NCBI GenBank assembly: GCA_002371265.1
Contig: DFGT01000015.1
Span: 132,050-196,049 of the forward strand
Direction: 5' to 3'
Origin: Bacteroidales bacterium UBA3743
Lineage (GTDB): Bacteria; Bacteroidota; Bacteroidia; Bacteroidales; Paludibacteraceae
DNA length: 64,000 nucleotides
The notes below the pieces were generated by a model that ran no database searches, had not been told where the DNA came from, and saw only the letters and a list, made by a program, of their open reading frames with translations. The first letter of the stretch is position 1; each line of letters begins with the position of its first letter. The position numbers were made by a program, and so were the translations under genes. Below are positions 42,402-51,693 of this stretch, piece after piece.

Positions 42402-42572
42402 GCCACCAATATTGAACGTCTACCAATATTAAACGTCTACGACGTATTTATGTAAACAAATTAAACGTCAAACCAATATTAAACGGCTACGACGTATTTA
42501 TGTGAACAAATTTGATCGCCTACCAACACATTAAACGGCTACGACGTATTTATTGAACAAATTTAAACGTCA
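42402..42572. repeat. Tandem repeat, three units of about 50 bp
   Basis: Units start at about 42,421, 42,472 and 42,521, each with the pattern TACCAATATTAAACGGCTAC then GACGTATTTATGTGAACAAA and TT, with small variations; a partial unit precedes. Contiguous, without spacers. It lies between the A2M terminator and the pbpC start, in the pbpC leader. Confidence 0.8.
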
Positions 42573-42602
42573 AAAAAGACGGAGTTTCCTCCGTCTTTTT
42601 TT
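42573..42602 (-). terminator. Terminator of the A2M gene
   Basis: AAAAAGACGGAG pairs with CTCCGTCTTTTT; on the minus strand it is followed by TTTTTT. It lies 18 bases after the A2M stop. Confidence 0.85.
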
Positions 42603-42619
42603 ATTTAATTAATCTCTAA

Positions 42620-45600
42620 TTATTCTGAGATCTTGACCTTCGACGACGCTGTATGTGCATTTATCTCCGCATCATACATATCCTCGCAAACTGTTGATGG
42701 CACAATGAAGTCACCACAGTATGCGGCACGTAGCTTCATCTTGAATGTCTTCACACTTTTGCTTGACATTACAAAATGCCAGATCTTCTTGTCGTCTCGC
42801 TGGTCAACATAATCACAACCGTCACTATCAGAGGCAATGTCACTCCATGGCTCAAAACCTGAAGGCCATGCATACGACAATGCCAGCAGACGATAATCCT
42901 TTGCCAACGAACCATTCTTAACAACGATTCGTGCTGTAATCTCCGCTCCTTGCTTCAAATTTGCGATCGAACACTCTTTCTCAGACTCATCCTCATAGAC
43001 GACGCTGATCTCCAAACCATTGTTTTTAGCTGGAACAATCTCTTGCGCTGTTGGTTTATGTGTCTTACATAGTGTAACATAAGAAGTAGACTGATTATTA
43101 TTCTTGACTACACATTCTCCTGCAGACGGATCAAGATCAACAATCGACAATGTCTGGACTGTCTTTACTGTATTTCCTTTCTGGACAACAGATGTGTTCG
43201 CTGTTGAAGCTATAACACTGCTTAGTCTGTTCAACGCAAGCATTGTATACGCAGTCTCATACGTACAACAATTGTTCGCATTATACTTAGATGCGACATT
43301 CTGCGCTACCTCAAATGCCTTCTTTGAATCACCACTCAACGCCAACGACTCAAGCCACAAAGCACGGTCTCTCAACGATGAGCCGAATGTCCACTCTCTA
43401 TCCCAATGGTATCTGTAGTAATCCAACGACTTATCTTCAAGTTTGCTTAGGATAGTGGTTGCAATATTCTTCTTTCCTGCTAATGAGTAGGCTGAAGCAA
43501 GGAGAATCCTAGCCGGAACATCCTGACTGGTTATTTTCTCTTTCATCTTGTTCATAGCTGCCTCATCTGCCTTTTTAGCTAAAGCCAAAGTATACAGACG
43601 ATAAGCCTGTGTTGTGCTTGGTGTAGCCTCACGTGCTCTTGTCTTCTGGTAACTCAACCATCTGTCAATCACGTCGTCAGGCACAGTATAGCCCTTGCTT
43701 CTTGCCTCAAGCAACGCATGTCCTGCCATATTTGTGATCCACTCATTGATATGGCTGTCTCCTGGCCAATAGATGAATGCTCCGCTCGACATCTGACGAC
43801 CATAAAGGACTGTCAAGAAATGGTTCACCTCGCCAGACAACGCTGATTTCATGTCTGGATTGACAAATTTCTCCGCGTTCAAGTAGAACAACAATCGGCT
43901 AGACACCTGTTCGCTACAACAATATGGATAGTGAATCATCTTCAAGAATGCAGCCTGGACGTCGATGTTTGGCATTGGGCTGATTGTCACACTTGCCTTA
44001 TTTGTAGAGTTTTTCGCAAATGGTGTCCAAGAGAATGTTGTCTGAGAATCTACAACACGCGATTCGCTGTCAATAATAATAGGCTGTGGATTTCTCACCT
44101 CAATCGCTATCTCCTCACTTGCCTGCATTGCACCAGAGCCTTTAATCTTCACGTGAGCCACGCCCTCTTTTGTAGGATCACACTTCAAGTCAAAGTAGAC
44201 CATCTTGTCTCCTGCGACTGTGAAATTGACACTCTTTGTATTTGAACCGACTATCGAAAGCGGTCCGTCTACAGTAACAGTTACAGTTGCATTCTGTCCC
44301 TGTTTAACAGAAGAGAACACATTGACTGGCAACTTAACCGTCTCTCCATTTGTAAGGATTCTAGGAAGTGAGCTCATCACCATCAACGGAGCCGACACTG
44401 TAGTCGTTTTCTCCGCACTACCGTATGACTTGTCTCCGTCGCATGCGACTACCATTGTGCGGACACTTCCGACATACATTGGCAACTGAAGTTCATGCTC
44501 CTTAGTCTCTCCAGCCTTCAATGTGAACGGTCCGATAAACTTCACAACTGGTTTGAATCTCTTCTCTTTCTGTGCCGATTTATTGATTGAGACGTCTCCA
44601 CCGACACTCAATATATTCTTGAAATAATCAGTAGACGCACCTACCACATCAGCATACATATCATAAGTACGAACAGAAAGTGCCTCTTTTTCGTTCATGC
44701 TTGGCCAAGGATTAGGTGTCTTGAACGACGTGATGTCTAGCAAACCTTCGTCGACGATAGCCAATGTATAGCTCATTGCTCTGCCATTCTTCTCTCCCAC
44801 CTTAACCTTGAACTTTGTCTGAGGACGCAACTCATCAGGCATGTTGATCGTAGGCACAAGATGTGATTTCGGATCCTCGACAGTCAACGACTTGACTCCA
44901 TACTTACGAATTGGCTTTCCATCTGCCGAAACAGCATGCGGATTGATCAAACTTGCCGAAACATACACGTTAGGAGTCATCTCTTTTGTAATCTTGATAA
45001 TGTACTTGCTCACCTGATCTGTAGCTGACACCCACTCTCTCGACATCACCTTGCTGCCACTCTCTATTGAGACAAGCACTCTCGCGCCCTTAGCCGCAGG
45101 TATGTATACGACCGCATCGTCACCCACATTATAGGTTTCCTTATCTGTTGAAAGCATCAACATTGTGGAAGCTGTAGCGTCTTCCTTATTGCTCATACCA
45201 CGAGATGACGGCCAATCAATCAAAACTGTTCCTCCTGCCATGTGTCCGCCATCCACGTCAGAGACAACAATCAAATATCTACCCCACATCGGATAGTTGA
45301 TTCTGAACGGAACGGAAGCGACTCCTGATGCAGCATCCAACGTTCCTTCCGCAACCGGACTGTTATGCTTGTTGTAAACAAAATCACGCAGATAGTTGCT
45401 GTTGTATTCATTCCACCAACGCCATTCCATCTTGAAAATGCGGTATTTTAGTTTCGCATTGGTCTTCTTTCCATCCTTATCAAGCACAACAACGTTGAAT
45501 TTCAAATCCTTATCGGTCTCAAAATTTCTATCCTTCAAATCTATTCCGACATACTTTTTGAAAGGAGAGCATTTGAAATCCTTCGACACGATACTTGCGT

Positions 45601-48175
45601 CTCCTCCCTTCTCAAACACTCTTGCTGTCACTGTAGCATGTAGGAAAGACGGTGCGAACTCTGAATCTGAGAACAACGACTCAAATGTTTTTACTTCTTC
45701 TTCGTCATCACCACTGCCTCCAGACACATCATCACGTCCATTTGCATCCAAAACACCTTCTCCCATGCGAACCGATGTCCTGCTGAAATCAACGAATGGA
45801 TTGATGAATGTATAGTTTTTATACGCTGAGAATGGGTTTCTGTCGACGGTGATATCCGCGTCTACCTTATAGCTCAAACCTGCAGCGGGCGTTCCTGTAA
45901 GCCATTTCGCATTGATTTGCAAATCCACTGATTTTCCGACAGTGATAATGTCGCTGTTGCTGTTGAGATCTATCTTTAATCTGTTTGGTTTGATTGTGGC
46001 GATTCTCACATACTCTGTGAATGAACGGCCTCCCACCTCAAACACAACTCGCCATACACCCGTCTGATCCTCATCTTTTGTAGGGATCGAGAATGCGTAC
46101 AAGCCGTTTTCTCCGTTTCGTGTGACATGTTTTGAATAGAACTGACCCTGCGGATTATACATCTCTGCAGTCACAGGACAATTCTCTGGTAAGTTTTTAT
46201 CTGTATCTTCCAGCATCAAAGACAAATGAAGTGTATCTCCTGGTCGCCATACGTTTCTCTCTCCGTAGATGAACCCTTTCAGACCACGTTCTTTATCCAC
46301 TCCGGAAACGTCAAAACTACTGTATGAAAGTTCAGAACCGTTAGTAACCTTGACATAGCTCTTCAATCCACCTCTTTCAACCTCAACAAAATAAGGTAGA
46401 TTCACACATTCCAAGTCACAGAATCCTTCTGAATCTGTCTTTCCCTGTGCGACAGGTTGCAATTGATAGTTGTATGCAGTCACGTTAGCTCCACCTACAG
46501 GAGTGGCGTTTACCAAATCAGCAACACTGACCCATATATTTTTGCCACCTGCTCGCTTAACTATGATACCAAGGTCACTCAGTCTGTACAAATTGCTCTT
46601 CACACATCTGTTCCAAGAATAATAGCTGTCGCTTGTAGGATCATCCGAACCCCAATAACTGAATCCCATTGCTGATTGAAGATCGAAATAACCATCATGG
46701 TCAAAAAGATCTTCCATTCTCTCACTGACACCCTCTTTTGTGTTAAGCTCTATCGCACGAGTGTTTCCTCCGGCATTACACATTGCATACTCTTTCTTGA
46801 AAGAAAGGTATACCTGATAGATTGCAGTAGGATCATCATCAAACAATCCACTCAAATCAACTGTGTAAAGCTGAGGTTCCTCTCCATTAAAATCTTCGGC
46901 ATCATCAAGACGGACTGTCTTATGATAAATCATTCTTCCATAACGACGCATGGAAACATCAAAACCACTTCCTCCATAAGACTCTTCTTCATCATAATCA
47001 TAATCGTAATAAGAATTGTCTGATGTCCCATCACGAAGATAAGACAATACGTTGTTGGAATATATCTTCAAGATATCCACGTCGACAGCAAAGATATTGG
47101 AAGCTTTGAATCTTACCTTCACATCGGCTGGATTCGCCAATATGCATCCATTGTCCAAAATAGACAGACTTGGAATACCTATTGAATATGATATTGGAAA
47201 TTCATAAGGAGATGTAAGTTTTTTGCCATTATTACTCTTGACTCCAGGAAGGACAACAACCTTTCCTTTTGTGGTACGGACTTTTGAAGTGAAAATCAAT
47301 TTTACATGATCCTCATATTTCTCAATCTTGACAGATTCCTTTGTCTCATTGGAATAAACCTCTATCAATCCATTCAAATTCTGCTTTGAATCCAATGGCT
47401 CTGAAAAATATACAGATACGGTTTTCTCTTTTCTTCCTGTACAAGAGACAGATATTGGCTGGAACAACGACTTGACAGGAAGATCAAACTCATCAAAAGG
47501 CTTGTTGTCCAATCGCAAATAAGAGCAATTAAACTCCAATTTACATTTCTTCGACTCGTCTCCTTTCTTCACATTGCGTACCTCAAAACGGAACATGTTT
47601 GGCGAAGACATCTGCTCAATCAAAACATCCTTCTGATCAGCTCCGTCAATGGAGAACATCTCAGGTCGGAGTATTTCTCTATCGACTTCCATAGTGAACG
47701 AAAGGACTCCACTGACTATCACCGCATCCGAATTGACCAAATCGACACGCACGGAGTTGATTTTCAATTTTGCCGACGGTGCTATCGTCTCCACATCAAA
47801 CGAGAAGTCTGGCATCTTGTCGTTGTTGAACAACTTCTCCATCTTAATCGTACACTTGTAGGTCGATCCGAATTTGACACTGTTCAAATCAGGAACAAAC
47901 GACAATGTGTAGTCGTCCTTCTTTACAAATGTTCCATCTAAAGAGGGAGAGAATTCGATGTACTGCGCCAAATCTTTTTCTTCTTTGTTTTTCAGCACAT
48001 CATCATTGAACACAACCTGAATTGAAGACTTTTCACCTCCAAAATATTTGGAAGTAAATCCTGAGATGTAGTCCTTCACCTCATCTTCACTCATCTTGCT
48101 TCCACACGAAGAAAGCAAGATCATCGCCACCATATATAATAGGAGCGATACATTACGTCTTACCAAACTTATCAT
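42620..48175 (-). CDS. Bacterial alpha-2-macroglobulin lipoprotein
   Basis: 1851 residues, a single giant frame. N-terminus LLLYMVAMILLSSCGSKMSE is a lipobox (Cys24). Successive beta-sandwich MG domains follow; MG2-like GFIYGERNVWRPGDTLHLSL and the VYADVVGASTDYF bait-side region are visible, and the thioester loop is YPYCCSEQVSSR with C1420-S-E1422-Q1423 (the CxEQ thioester). The terminal region ends AAYCGDFIVPSTVCEDMYDA. Such proteins trap proteases in the periplasm, with covalent capture when the thioester is intact as here. Co-occurrence with PBP1c suggests protection or repair of the envelope. The acidic insert with DYDYDEEESYGGSG near residue 390 is odd. Confidence 0.93.
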   Translation of the reverse strand: MISLVRRNVSLLLYMVAMILLSSCGSKMSEDEVKDYISGFTSKYFGGEKSSIQVVFNDDVLKNKEEKDLAQYIEFSPSLDGTFVKKDDYTLSFVPDLNSVKFGSTYKCTIKMEKLFNNDKMPDFSFDVETIAPSAKLKINSVRVDLVNSDAVIVSGVLSFTMEVDREILRPEMFSIDGADQKDVLIEQMSSPNMFRFEVRNVKKGDESKKCKLEFNCSYLRLDNKPFDEFDLPVKSLFQPISVSCTGRKEKTVSVYFSEPLDSKQNLNGLIEVYSNETKESVKIEKYEDHVKLIFTSKVRTTKGKVVVLPGVKSNNGKKLTSPYEFPISYSIGIPSLSILDNGCILANPADVKVRFKASNIFAVDVDILKIYSNNVLSYLRDGTSDNSYYDYDYDEEESYGGSGFDVSMRRYGRMIYHKTVRLDDAEDFNGEEPQLYTVDLSGLFDDDPTAIYQVYLSFKKEYAMCNAGGNTRAIELNTKEGVSERMEDLFDHDGYFDLQSAMGFSYWGSDDPTSDSYYSWNRCVKSNLYRLSDLGIIVKRAGGKNIWVSVADLVNATPVGGANVTAYNYQLQPVAQGKTDSEGFCDLECVNLPYFVEVERGGLKSYVKVTNGSELSYSSFDVSGVDKERGLKGFIYGERNVWRPGDTLHLSLMLEDTDKNLPENCPVTAEMYNPQGQFYSKHVTRNGENGLYAFSIPTKDEDQTGVWRVVFEVGGRSFTEYVRIATIKPNRLKIDLNSNSDIITVGKSVDLQINAKWLTGTPAAGLSYKVDADITVDRNPFSAYKNYTFINPFVDFSRTSVRMGEGVLDANGRDDVSGGSGDDEEEVKTFESLFSDSEFAPSFLHATVTARVFEKGGDASIVSKDFKCSPFKKYVGIDLKDRNFETDKDLKFNVVVLDKDGKKTNAKLKYRIFKMEWRWWNEYNSNYLRDFVYNKHNSPVAEGTLDAASGVASVPFRINYPMWGRYLIVVSDVDGGHMAGGTVLIDWPSSRGMSNKEDATASTMLMLSTDKETYNVGDDAVVYIPAAKGARVLVSIESGSKVMSREWVSATDQVSKYIIKITKEMTPNVYVSASLINPHAVSADGKPIRKYGVKSLTVEDPKSHLVPTINMPDELRPQTKFKVKVGEKNGRAMSYTLAIVDEGLLDITSFKTPNPWPSMNEKEALSVRTYDMYADVVGASTDYFKNILSVGGDVSINKSAQKEKRFKPVVKFIGPFTLKAGETKEHELQLPMYVGSVRTMVVACDGDKSYGSAEKTTTVSAPLMVMSSLPRILTNGETVKLPVNVFSSVKQGQNATVTVTVDGPLSIVGSNTKSVNFTVAGDKMVYFDLKCDPTKEGVAHVKIKGSGAMQASEEIAIEVRNPQPIIIDSESRVVDSQTTFSWTPFAKNSTNKASVTISPMPNIDVQAAFLKMIHYPYCCSEQVSSRLLFYLNAEKFVNPDMKSALSGEVNHFLTVLYGRQMSSGAFIYWPGDSHINEWITNMAGHALLEARSKGYTVPDDVIDRWLSYQKTRAREATPSTTQAYRLYTLALAKKADEAAMNKMKEKITSQDVPARILLASAYSLAGKKNIATTILSKLEDKSLDYYRYHWDREWTFGSSLRDRALWLESLALSGDSKKAFEVAQNVASKYNANNCCTYETAYTMLALNRLSSVIASTANTSVVQKGNTVKTVQTLSIVDLDPSAGECVVKNNNQSTSYVTLCKTHKPTAQEIVPAKNNGLEISVVYEDESEKECSIANLKQGAEITARIVVKNGSLAKDYRLLALSYAWPSGFEPWSDIASDSDGCDYVDQRDDKKIWHFVMSSKSVKTFKMKLRAAYCGDFIVPSTVCEDMYDAEINAHTASSKVKISE

Positions 48176-48274
48176 CTGTCAATCATTTTAATTATCACTT
48201 ATCATTAAAAAAATCTCGCAAAAAGTATTCATTTCCACTTATCACTCACAAAATTAAATATTTTCCAAATAAAA

Positions 48275-49717
48275 TCAATCTGAAATACTGTCTTTTTTTA
48301 TATTCGACGGTGCGGCGACAATACTATCTTTTGCGACAATGTCACTTTTCTTTTGATTGTTGACAGAATCTGTAGTGGGTGACACAGGTTTCTGTGGTGC
48401 CGCACTCTTATATTTTTTATAAGCTGGAACGGTATCTCCCTCCCTAATCAACGCCTCTTTCCTGTATCTTACTGAGGCATTCCACAACAGCCACTCATCA
48501 TAGCCTGCATCATAGATGGCATCAATCTGTGCTCGCACATCCGCCGCTGTATAAGGTCGTGCCCCAGCCACCCAAGGAGCGCTGAAATCCTGAAGCCATG
48601 CCCTCACATTCGGTTTGCGGTCGAGCGAATCCAACACTTTCTTCGACAATTTCATCGAACCTAAAATTGTCTGGTACGGAGCATTGTTGGGAATCGGAAT
48701 GCCAAACACTTTTGGTCCGTAGTGAGAAGGGTATATCATCGGAGAAATAGTGGATACATACTTTCCCATATCAGCATAATTCTGTCCCACAAGACGTGTG
48801 TCCACATCGTTGTCGATGACTGTGCCGAACACATCCGCTGAAAATGCGATACCGCACTTGCCAAACTCTTCAGCCGAATATTTCACAAACTCCGTGATGA
48901 CCTGCTGCTTCGACATCGTGTCTGAACCGTATCCATAATTGACTTCTGAATCCTTCACCTCTGTTGAGAAACGGATATAGTCGAACTGGATTTCGTCGAA
49001 ACCATCGGCAGCGGCTCTTTTTCCTATCGACACGAGATATTTCCACACCTCACGGTTGTATGGATTCACCCACGCAAGCCCCGCACGGTCGTAATAGATC
49101 GAACCGTCTTTTCTATGCACACACCAATCAGGATTTTTCTTTGCCAACAACGGATCACGGAATGCCACTACTCGACCGATCACATAAATATTTTTGCTGT
49201 GCAGATTAGCCAAAAAAGATTGTATACCACGGATATAGCGAATGTTTGCCTTAAACTCATTCACCAGTTTATGCTCCATATTATATGTCACATTTCCGTT
49301 GTCGTTCTTCACGTCTATCACCATAGCGTTAAGCTCCGTCGTCTCCACCATCTCAAGCAGTTCCTTGAAACGGCTGTGTCCGGCGATCGGTCCGCTCACG
49401 TAGATTCCCTTCACAGGCGGATGGTTTTTCAATGTTTTGCGGACGATGAAAGTGTCGTCAAACTGCAACGTCTGCTCAATCAACTCTCTTGGGACAATTC
49501 TTGGAATCGGCAAAGTGTCTGCCATCACAACAGAATCCCTGCTTAAAGAATCTTTATTAATTGATATGCTGTCTGCAGACGGAATAGAATCCACCTGCGT
49601 CGCGACAGAATCGAGCGACATCCCGTCTACATTATCATTATTCTTATTCTCCACTTTGCCTTGGCACGATGCCAACACAAGAGCAATAATGCCATAAAAT
49701 ATTTTATGCGATTTCAT
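48275..49717 (-). CDS. DUF4015 putative glycoside hydrolase lipoprotein
   Basis: 480 residues. Lipobox in MKSHKIFYGIIALVLASCQG (Cys18), then an Asp/Ser-rich linker of about 70 residues (SLDSVATQVDSIPSADSISI). The main domain has PVKGIYVSGPIAGHSRFKEL, LNAMVIDVKNDNGNVTYNME, YVIGRVVAFRDPLLAKKNPD, WVNPYNREVWKYLVSIGKRA, GFDEIQFDYIRF and SPMIYPSHYG, matching the DUF4015 TIM-barrel family predicted to hydrolyse glycans. The Asp and Glu in DEIQFDYIRF are likely catalytic. Activity is not proven. A low-complexity Asp/Ser/Lys tail follows. Confidence 0.85.
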   Translation of the reverse strand: MKSHKIFYGIIALVLASCQGKVENKNNDNVDGMSLDSVATQVDSIPSADSISINKDSLSRDSVVMADTLPIPRIVPRELIEQTLQFDDTFIVRKTLKNHPPVKGIYVSGPIAGHSRFKELLEMVETTELNAMVIDVKNDNGNVTYNMEHKLVNEFKANIRYIRGIQSFLANLHSKNIYVIGRVVAFRDPLLAKKNPDWCVHRKDGSIYYDRAGLAWVNPYNREVWKYLVSIGKRAAADGFDEIQFDYIRFSTEVKDSEVNYGYGSDTMSKQQVITEFVKYSAEEFGKCGIAFSADVFGTVIDNDVDTRLVGQNYADMGKYVSTISPMIYPSHYGPKVFGIPIPNNAPYQTILGSMKLSKKVLDSLDRKPNVRAWLQDFSAPWVAGARPYTAADVRAQIDAIYDAGYDEWLLWNASVRYRKEALIREGDTVPAYKKYKSAAPQKPVSPTTDSVNNQKKSDIVAKDSIVAAPSNIKKDSISD

Positions 49718-49895
49718 TACAATCTTTTTATTTTCAAATTCTCCACAAATGTAATAAAATTATAATGCAAAATTCTTTGCCGATTAAAAATAAGCTGTCT
49801 AAGATTAATCTAAATTGCAAACAAATAGAAAATGGGAAACGCCTCTACAAATACAACATTGTTGTAGGTGCAGGAAAACATGTAATGAAAGACAT

Positions 49896-50003
49896 AGAAA
49901 ACAGATCGGGTTTCCGCTGTTTGGGTTTTCTCCGTTGGGGAGTTTTCCCACACAAACTGTTTGTGGGTTTTCCAAGTGTCAGATATTACTGACGCTGTTT
50001 TCT
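49896..50003. repeat. Multi-stem inverted-repeat element
   Basis: Outer arms AGAAAACAG (49,896) and CTGTTTTCT (49,995) enclose CTCC/GGAG, CCCACA/TGTGGG and GTCAG/CTGAC stems. Together they form a three-armed junction. No RNA family or IS end recognised. Confidence 0.4.
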
Positions 50004-50023
50004 GTTTGATTATAATTTCTATT

Positions 50024-50100
50024 GCGGGCAGGTTTGAAACCTGTCCCTACAATCATGAAAATGATTGACTATTGGGAAAATGTCTATTATAATATAATAA
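50024..50100 (+). repeat. GCAGGTTTGAAACCTGC repeat with conserved tail
   Basis: GCGGGCAGGTTTGAAACC, TGTCCCTACAATCATG, ATGATTGACTATTGGG, AATGTCTATTATAATATA. The last three blocks match the minus strand of 30,850-30,921. Confidence 0.72.
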
Positions 50101-50161
50101 CACCACGTTTTTCAAAATTCATCAGACTCATATTAATTCCCAATAATTATGAATTATGAAT

Positions 50162-50195
50162 TAAAAAGGTCCCTAAACTCACGCTCAGGAACCTT
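50162..50195 (-). terminator. Terminator of the Ig-like secreted protein gene
   Basis: On the minus strand AAGGTTCCT pairs with AGGGACCTT (one mismatch) and is followed by TTTTTAA. About 20 bases after the stop. Confidence 0.7.
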
Positions 50196-50214
50196 CAATA
50201 ATACATCAATGAAA

Positions 50215-51618
50215 TTATTTTCGTATAACAATTTTCCTATTTATAATGTAGACGGTGTTTACTCCCATATTTTCCGGAGACACACGTCTTCCATAAATGT
50301 CGTAAACTATTGTCCTTCCTGCGTTGTCCGACATAATGTCGTCGATTCCAGAAAGTCCTCCTGTCTTGTCTGATGTAGAAAGTGAGATTTTCAATTCCGT
50401 CTCATACTTTTCATTGCGAGCATGAACTTTTATCTCATAATTGCCACTCTCTTGCAGAGTTCCGTAAATTGAAATCTGATCTTCTTCTTCATCTATCGTG
50501 CTTTCAATTCCCTTTGGCAATCCTTCCACCCAAACAGAGTCTGAATTGTAGTATGATAGCTCTATTCCATTGATCATGTCGCCTACAGAAACGACCTGAC
50601 CCAACGTGCTTTCATCCGCAACCTCTATGATAGGTCGAATCTCAGGCAATACCGCCACCTCTATGTTGTAGACAACAAATGAGAACTGAGTCTCATACGC
50701 GATGTCAAACTCATGCAAACCAAGCTCTGTAGGTGCTCCCTGAATCCATATATCATGCTTCGCAGAATCAACTACCATCTCCAAACCAGGAGTCAATGGC
50801 TCATTGGTAAGTTTTCCCGGAGCTTTCCATTCAAATCCAAACTTCTCAATTGAATCTCCAAGCTCCACCACCTGCTTTGTTCCTCCTGTTCCAATCTTCA
50901 TCAACCCTCCTTCAAACACATTGATTTTGAATTCAATCGAATCACAATACAACTTTGGATGAAACTTCATCGTATCGATTGAACTCACTGGAGTGTCACA
51001 AACGATAATGGAATCTTTTGAGTAATACAATGAATCTGCGCCATACACCTTGAAACGATACTCTCCAGATGGCAATACTTCTGTGGAGACGATCTCACAA
51101 TGGTCATCACTCTTCACTAGTTTCATACCGTAAGGAAGCTCTGAAGTCCAAACTGAGTATGTGAACTTTGTATAATCAATTTTGATAGGATCTAGGATAG
51201 TCTCGGTATCTATGTCAAAATTTGTTGTTTCTACCTCAAGATAAGGCCTCAACACTGTAAGTTTGCCGGGACGACTGATTCTCTCATTATTTAGAGTGTC
51301 GTTCGTCACCAAACCCCAAATTCTAATATCATAGGATCTTGTAGGACCACCAGCTATACCTGTAAGATAAATCTTACGATTTTTTTTGTCATGCTCCACT
51401 GTGAATATCGCGTCGGGCACCTGCACATGATCTATAAAAACACCTTCCTCATATTCATAATAAAACGGTTTTATTTTATCTCCTGACATCACCGTTTGAA
51501 ATGCAGATCCATCTCCATGCTTTATGATAAAGTCATTGGGGTTCACACTAGCAGCCGAAACCGACACTTGTGCGAACAACGCAATCATTAGTAGCAATAT
51601 GTTATAGAAATGTCTCAT
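50215..51618 (-). CDS. Secreted beta-sandwich repeat protein with sorting-like tail
   Basis: 467 residues; signal peptide MRHFYNILLLMIALFAQVSV. Family not recognised. About four Ig-like repeats of similar layout: a stretch such as VMSGDKIKPFYYEYEEGVFI, VVELGDSIEKFGFEWKAPGK or VVSVGDMINGIELSYYNSDS, each followed by a PxGl..x(s/d)xxxxIxIxGtp pattern (for example GIESTIDEEEDQISIYGTLQ). The final 40 residues have YDIYGRRVSPENMGVNTVYI ending IVIRK, nearly the same as the tail of the pectinesterase next door. It may bind polymer or protein at the surface; purpose unknown. Confidence 0.72.
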   Translation of the reverse strand: MRHFYNILLLMIALFAQVSVSAASVNPNDFIIKHGDGSAFQTVMSGDKIKPFYYEYEEGVFIDHVQVPDAIFTVEHDKKNRKIYLTGIAGGPTRSYDIRIWGLVTNDTLNNERISRPGKLTVLRPYLEVETTNFDIDTETILDPIKIDYTKFTYSVWTSELPYGMKLVKSDDHCEIVSTEVLPSGEYRFKVYGADSLYYSKDSIIVCDTPVSSIDTMKFHPKLYCDSIEFKINVFEGGLMKIGTGGTKQVVELGDSIEKFGFEWKAPGKLTNEPLTPGLEMVVDSAKHDIWIQGAPTELGLHEFDIAYETQFSFVVYNIEVAVLPEIRPIIEVADESTLGQVVSVGDMINGIELSYYNSDSVWVEGLPKGIESTIDEEEDQISIYGTLQESGNYEIKVHARNEKYETELKISLSTSDKTGGLSGIDDIMSDNAGRTIVYDIYGRRVSPENMGVNTVYIINRKIVIRK

Positions 51619-51693
51619 ACCTTTTAAATTTATGTTGCAAAATTAAGGATAAAAACACAAAAATTATAGGATTTCTGTATCAAACACATAAGA

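Larger units (their letters stand above)
49718..50214. other. Gap with multi-hairpin element and repeat
   Basis: No gene supported. 49,896-50,003 can fold into a branched structure; 50,024-50,100 is a copy of the GCAGGTTTGAAACCTGC family with its conserved tail; a terminator of the next minus-strand gene lies at 50,162-50,195. Confidence 0.55.

Noticed and set aside
42402..42572. Possible CRISPR array
   Set aside because: Units are contiguous with no unique spacers and only three in number; plain tandem repeat.
49765..50009. Two overlapping small plus-strand frames
   Set aside because: They cover the branched inverted-repeat element and lack coding character.
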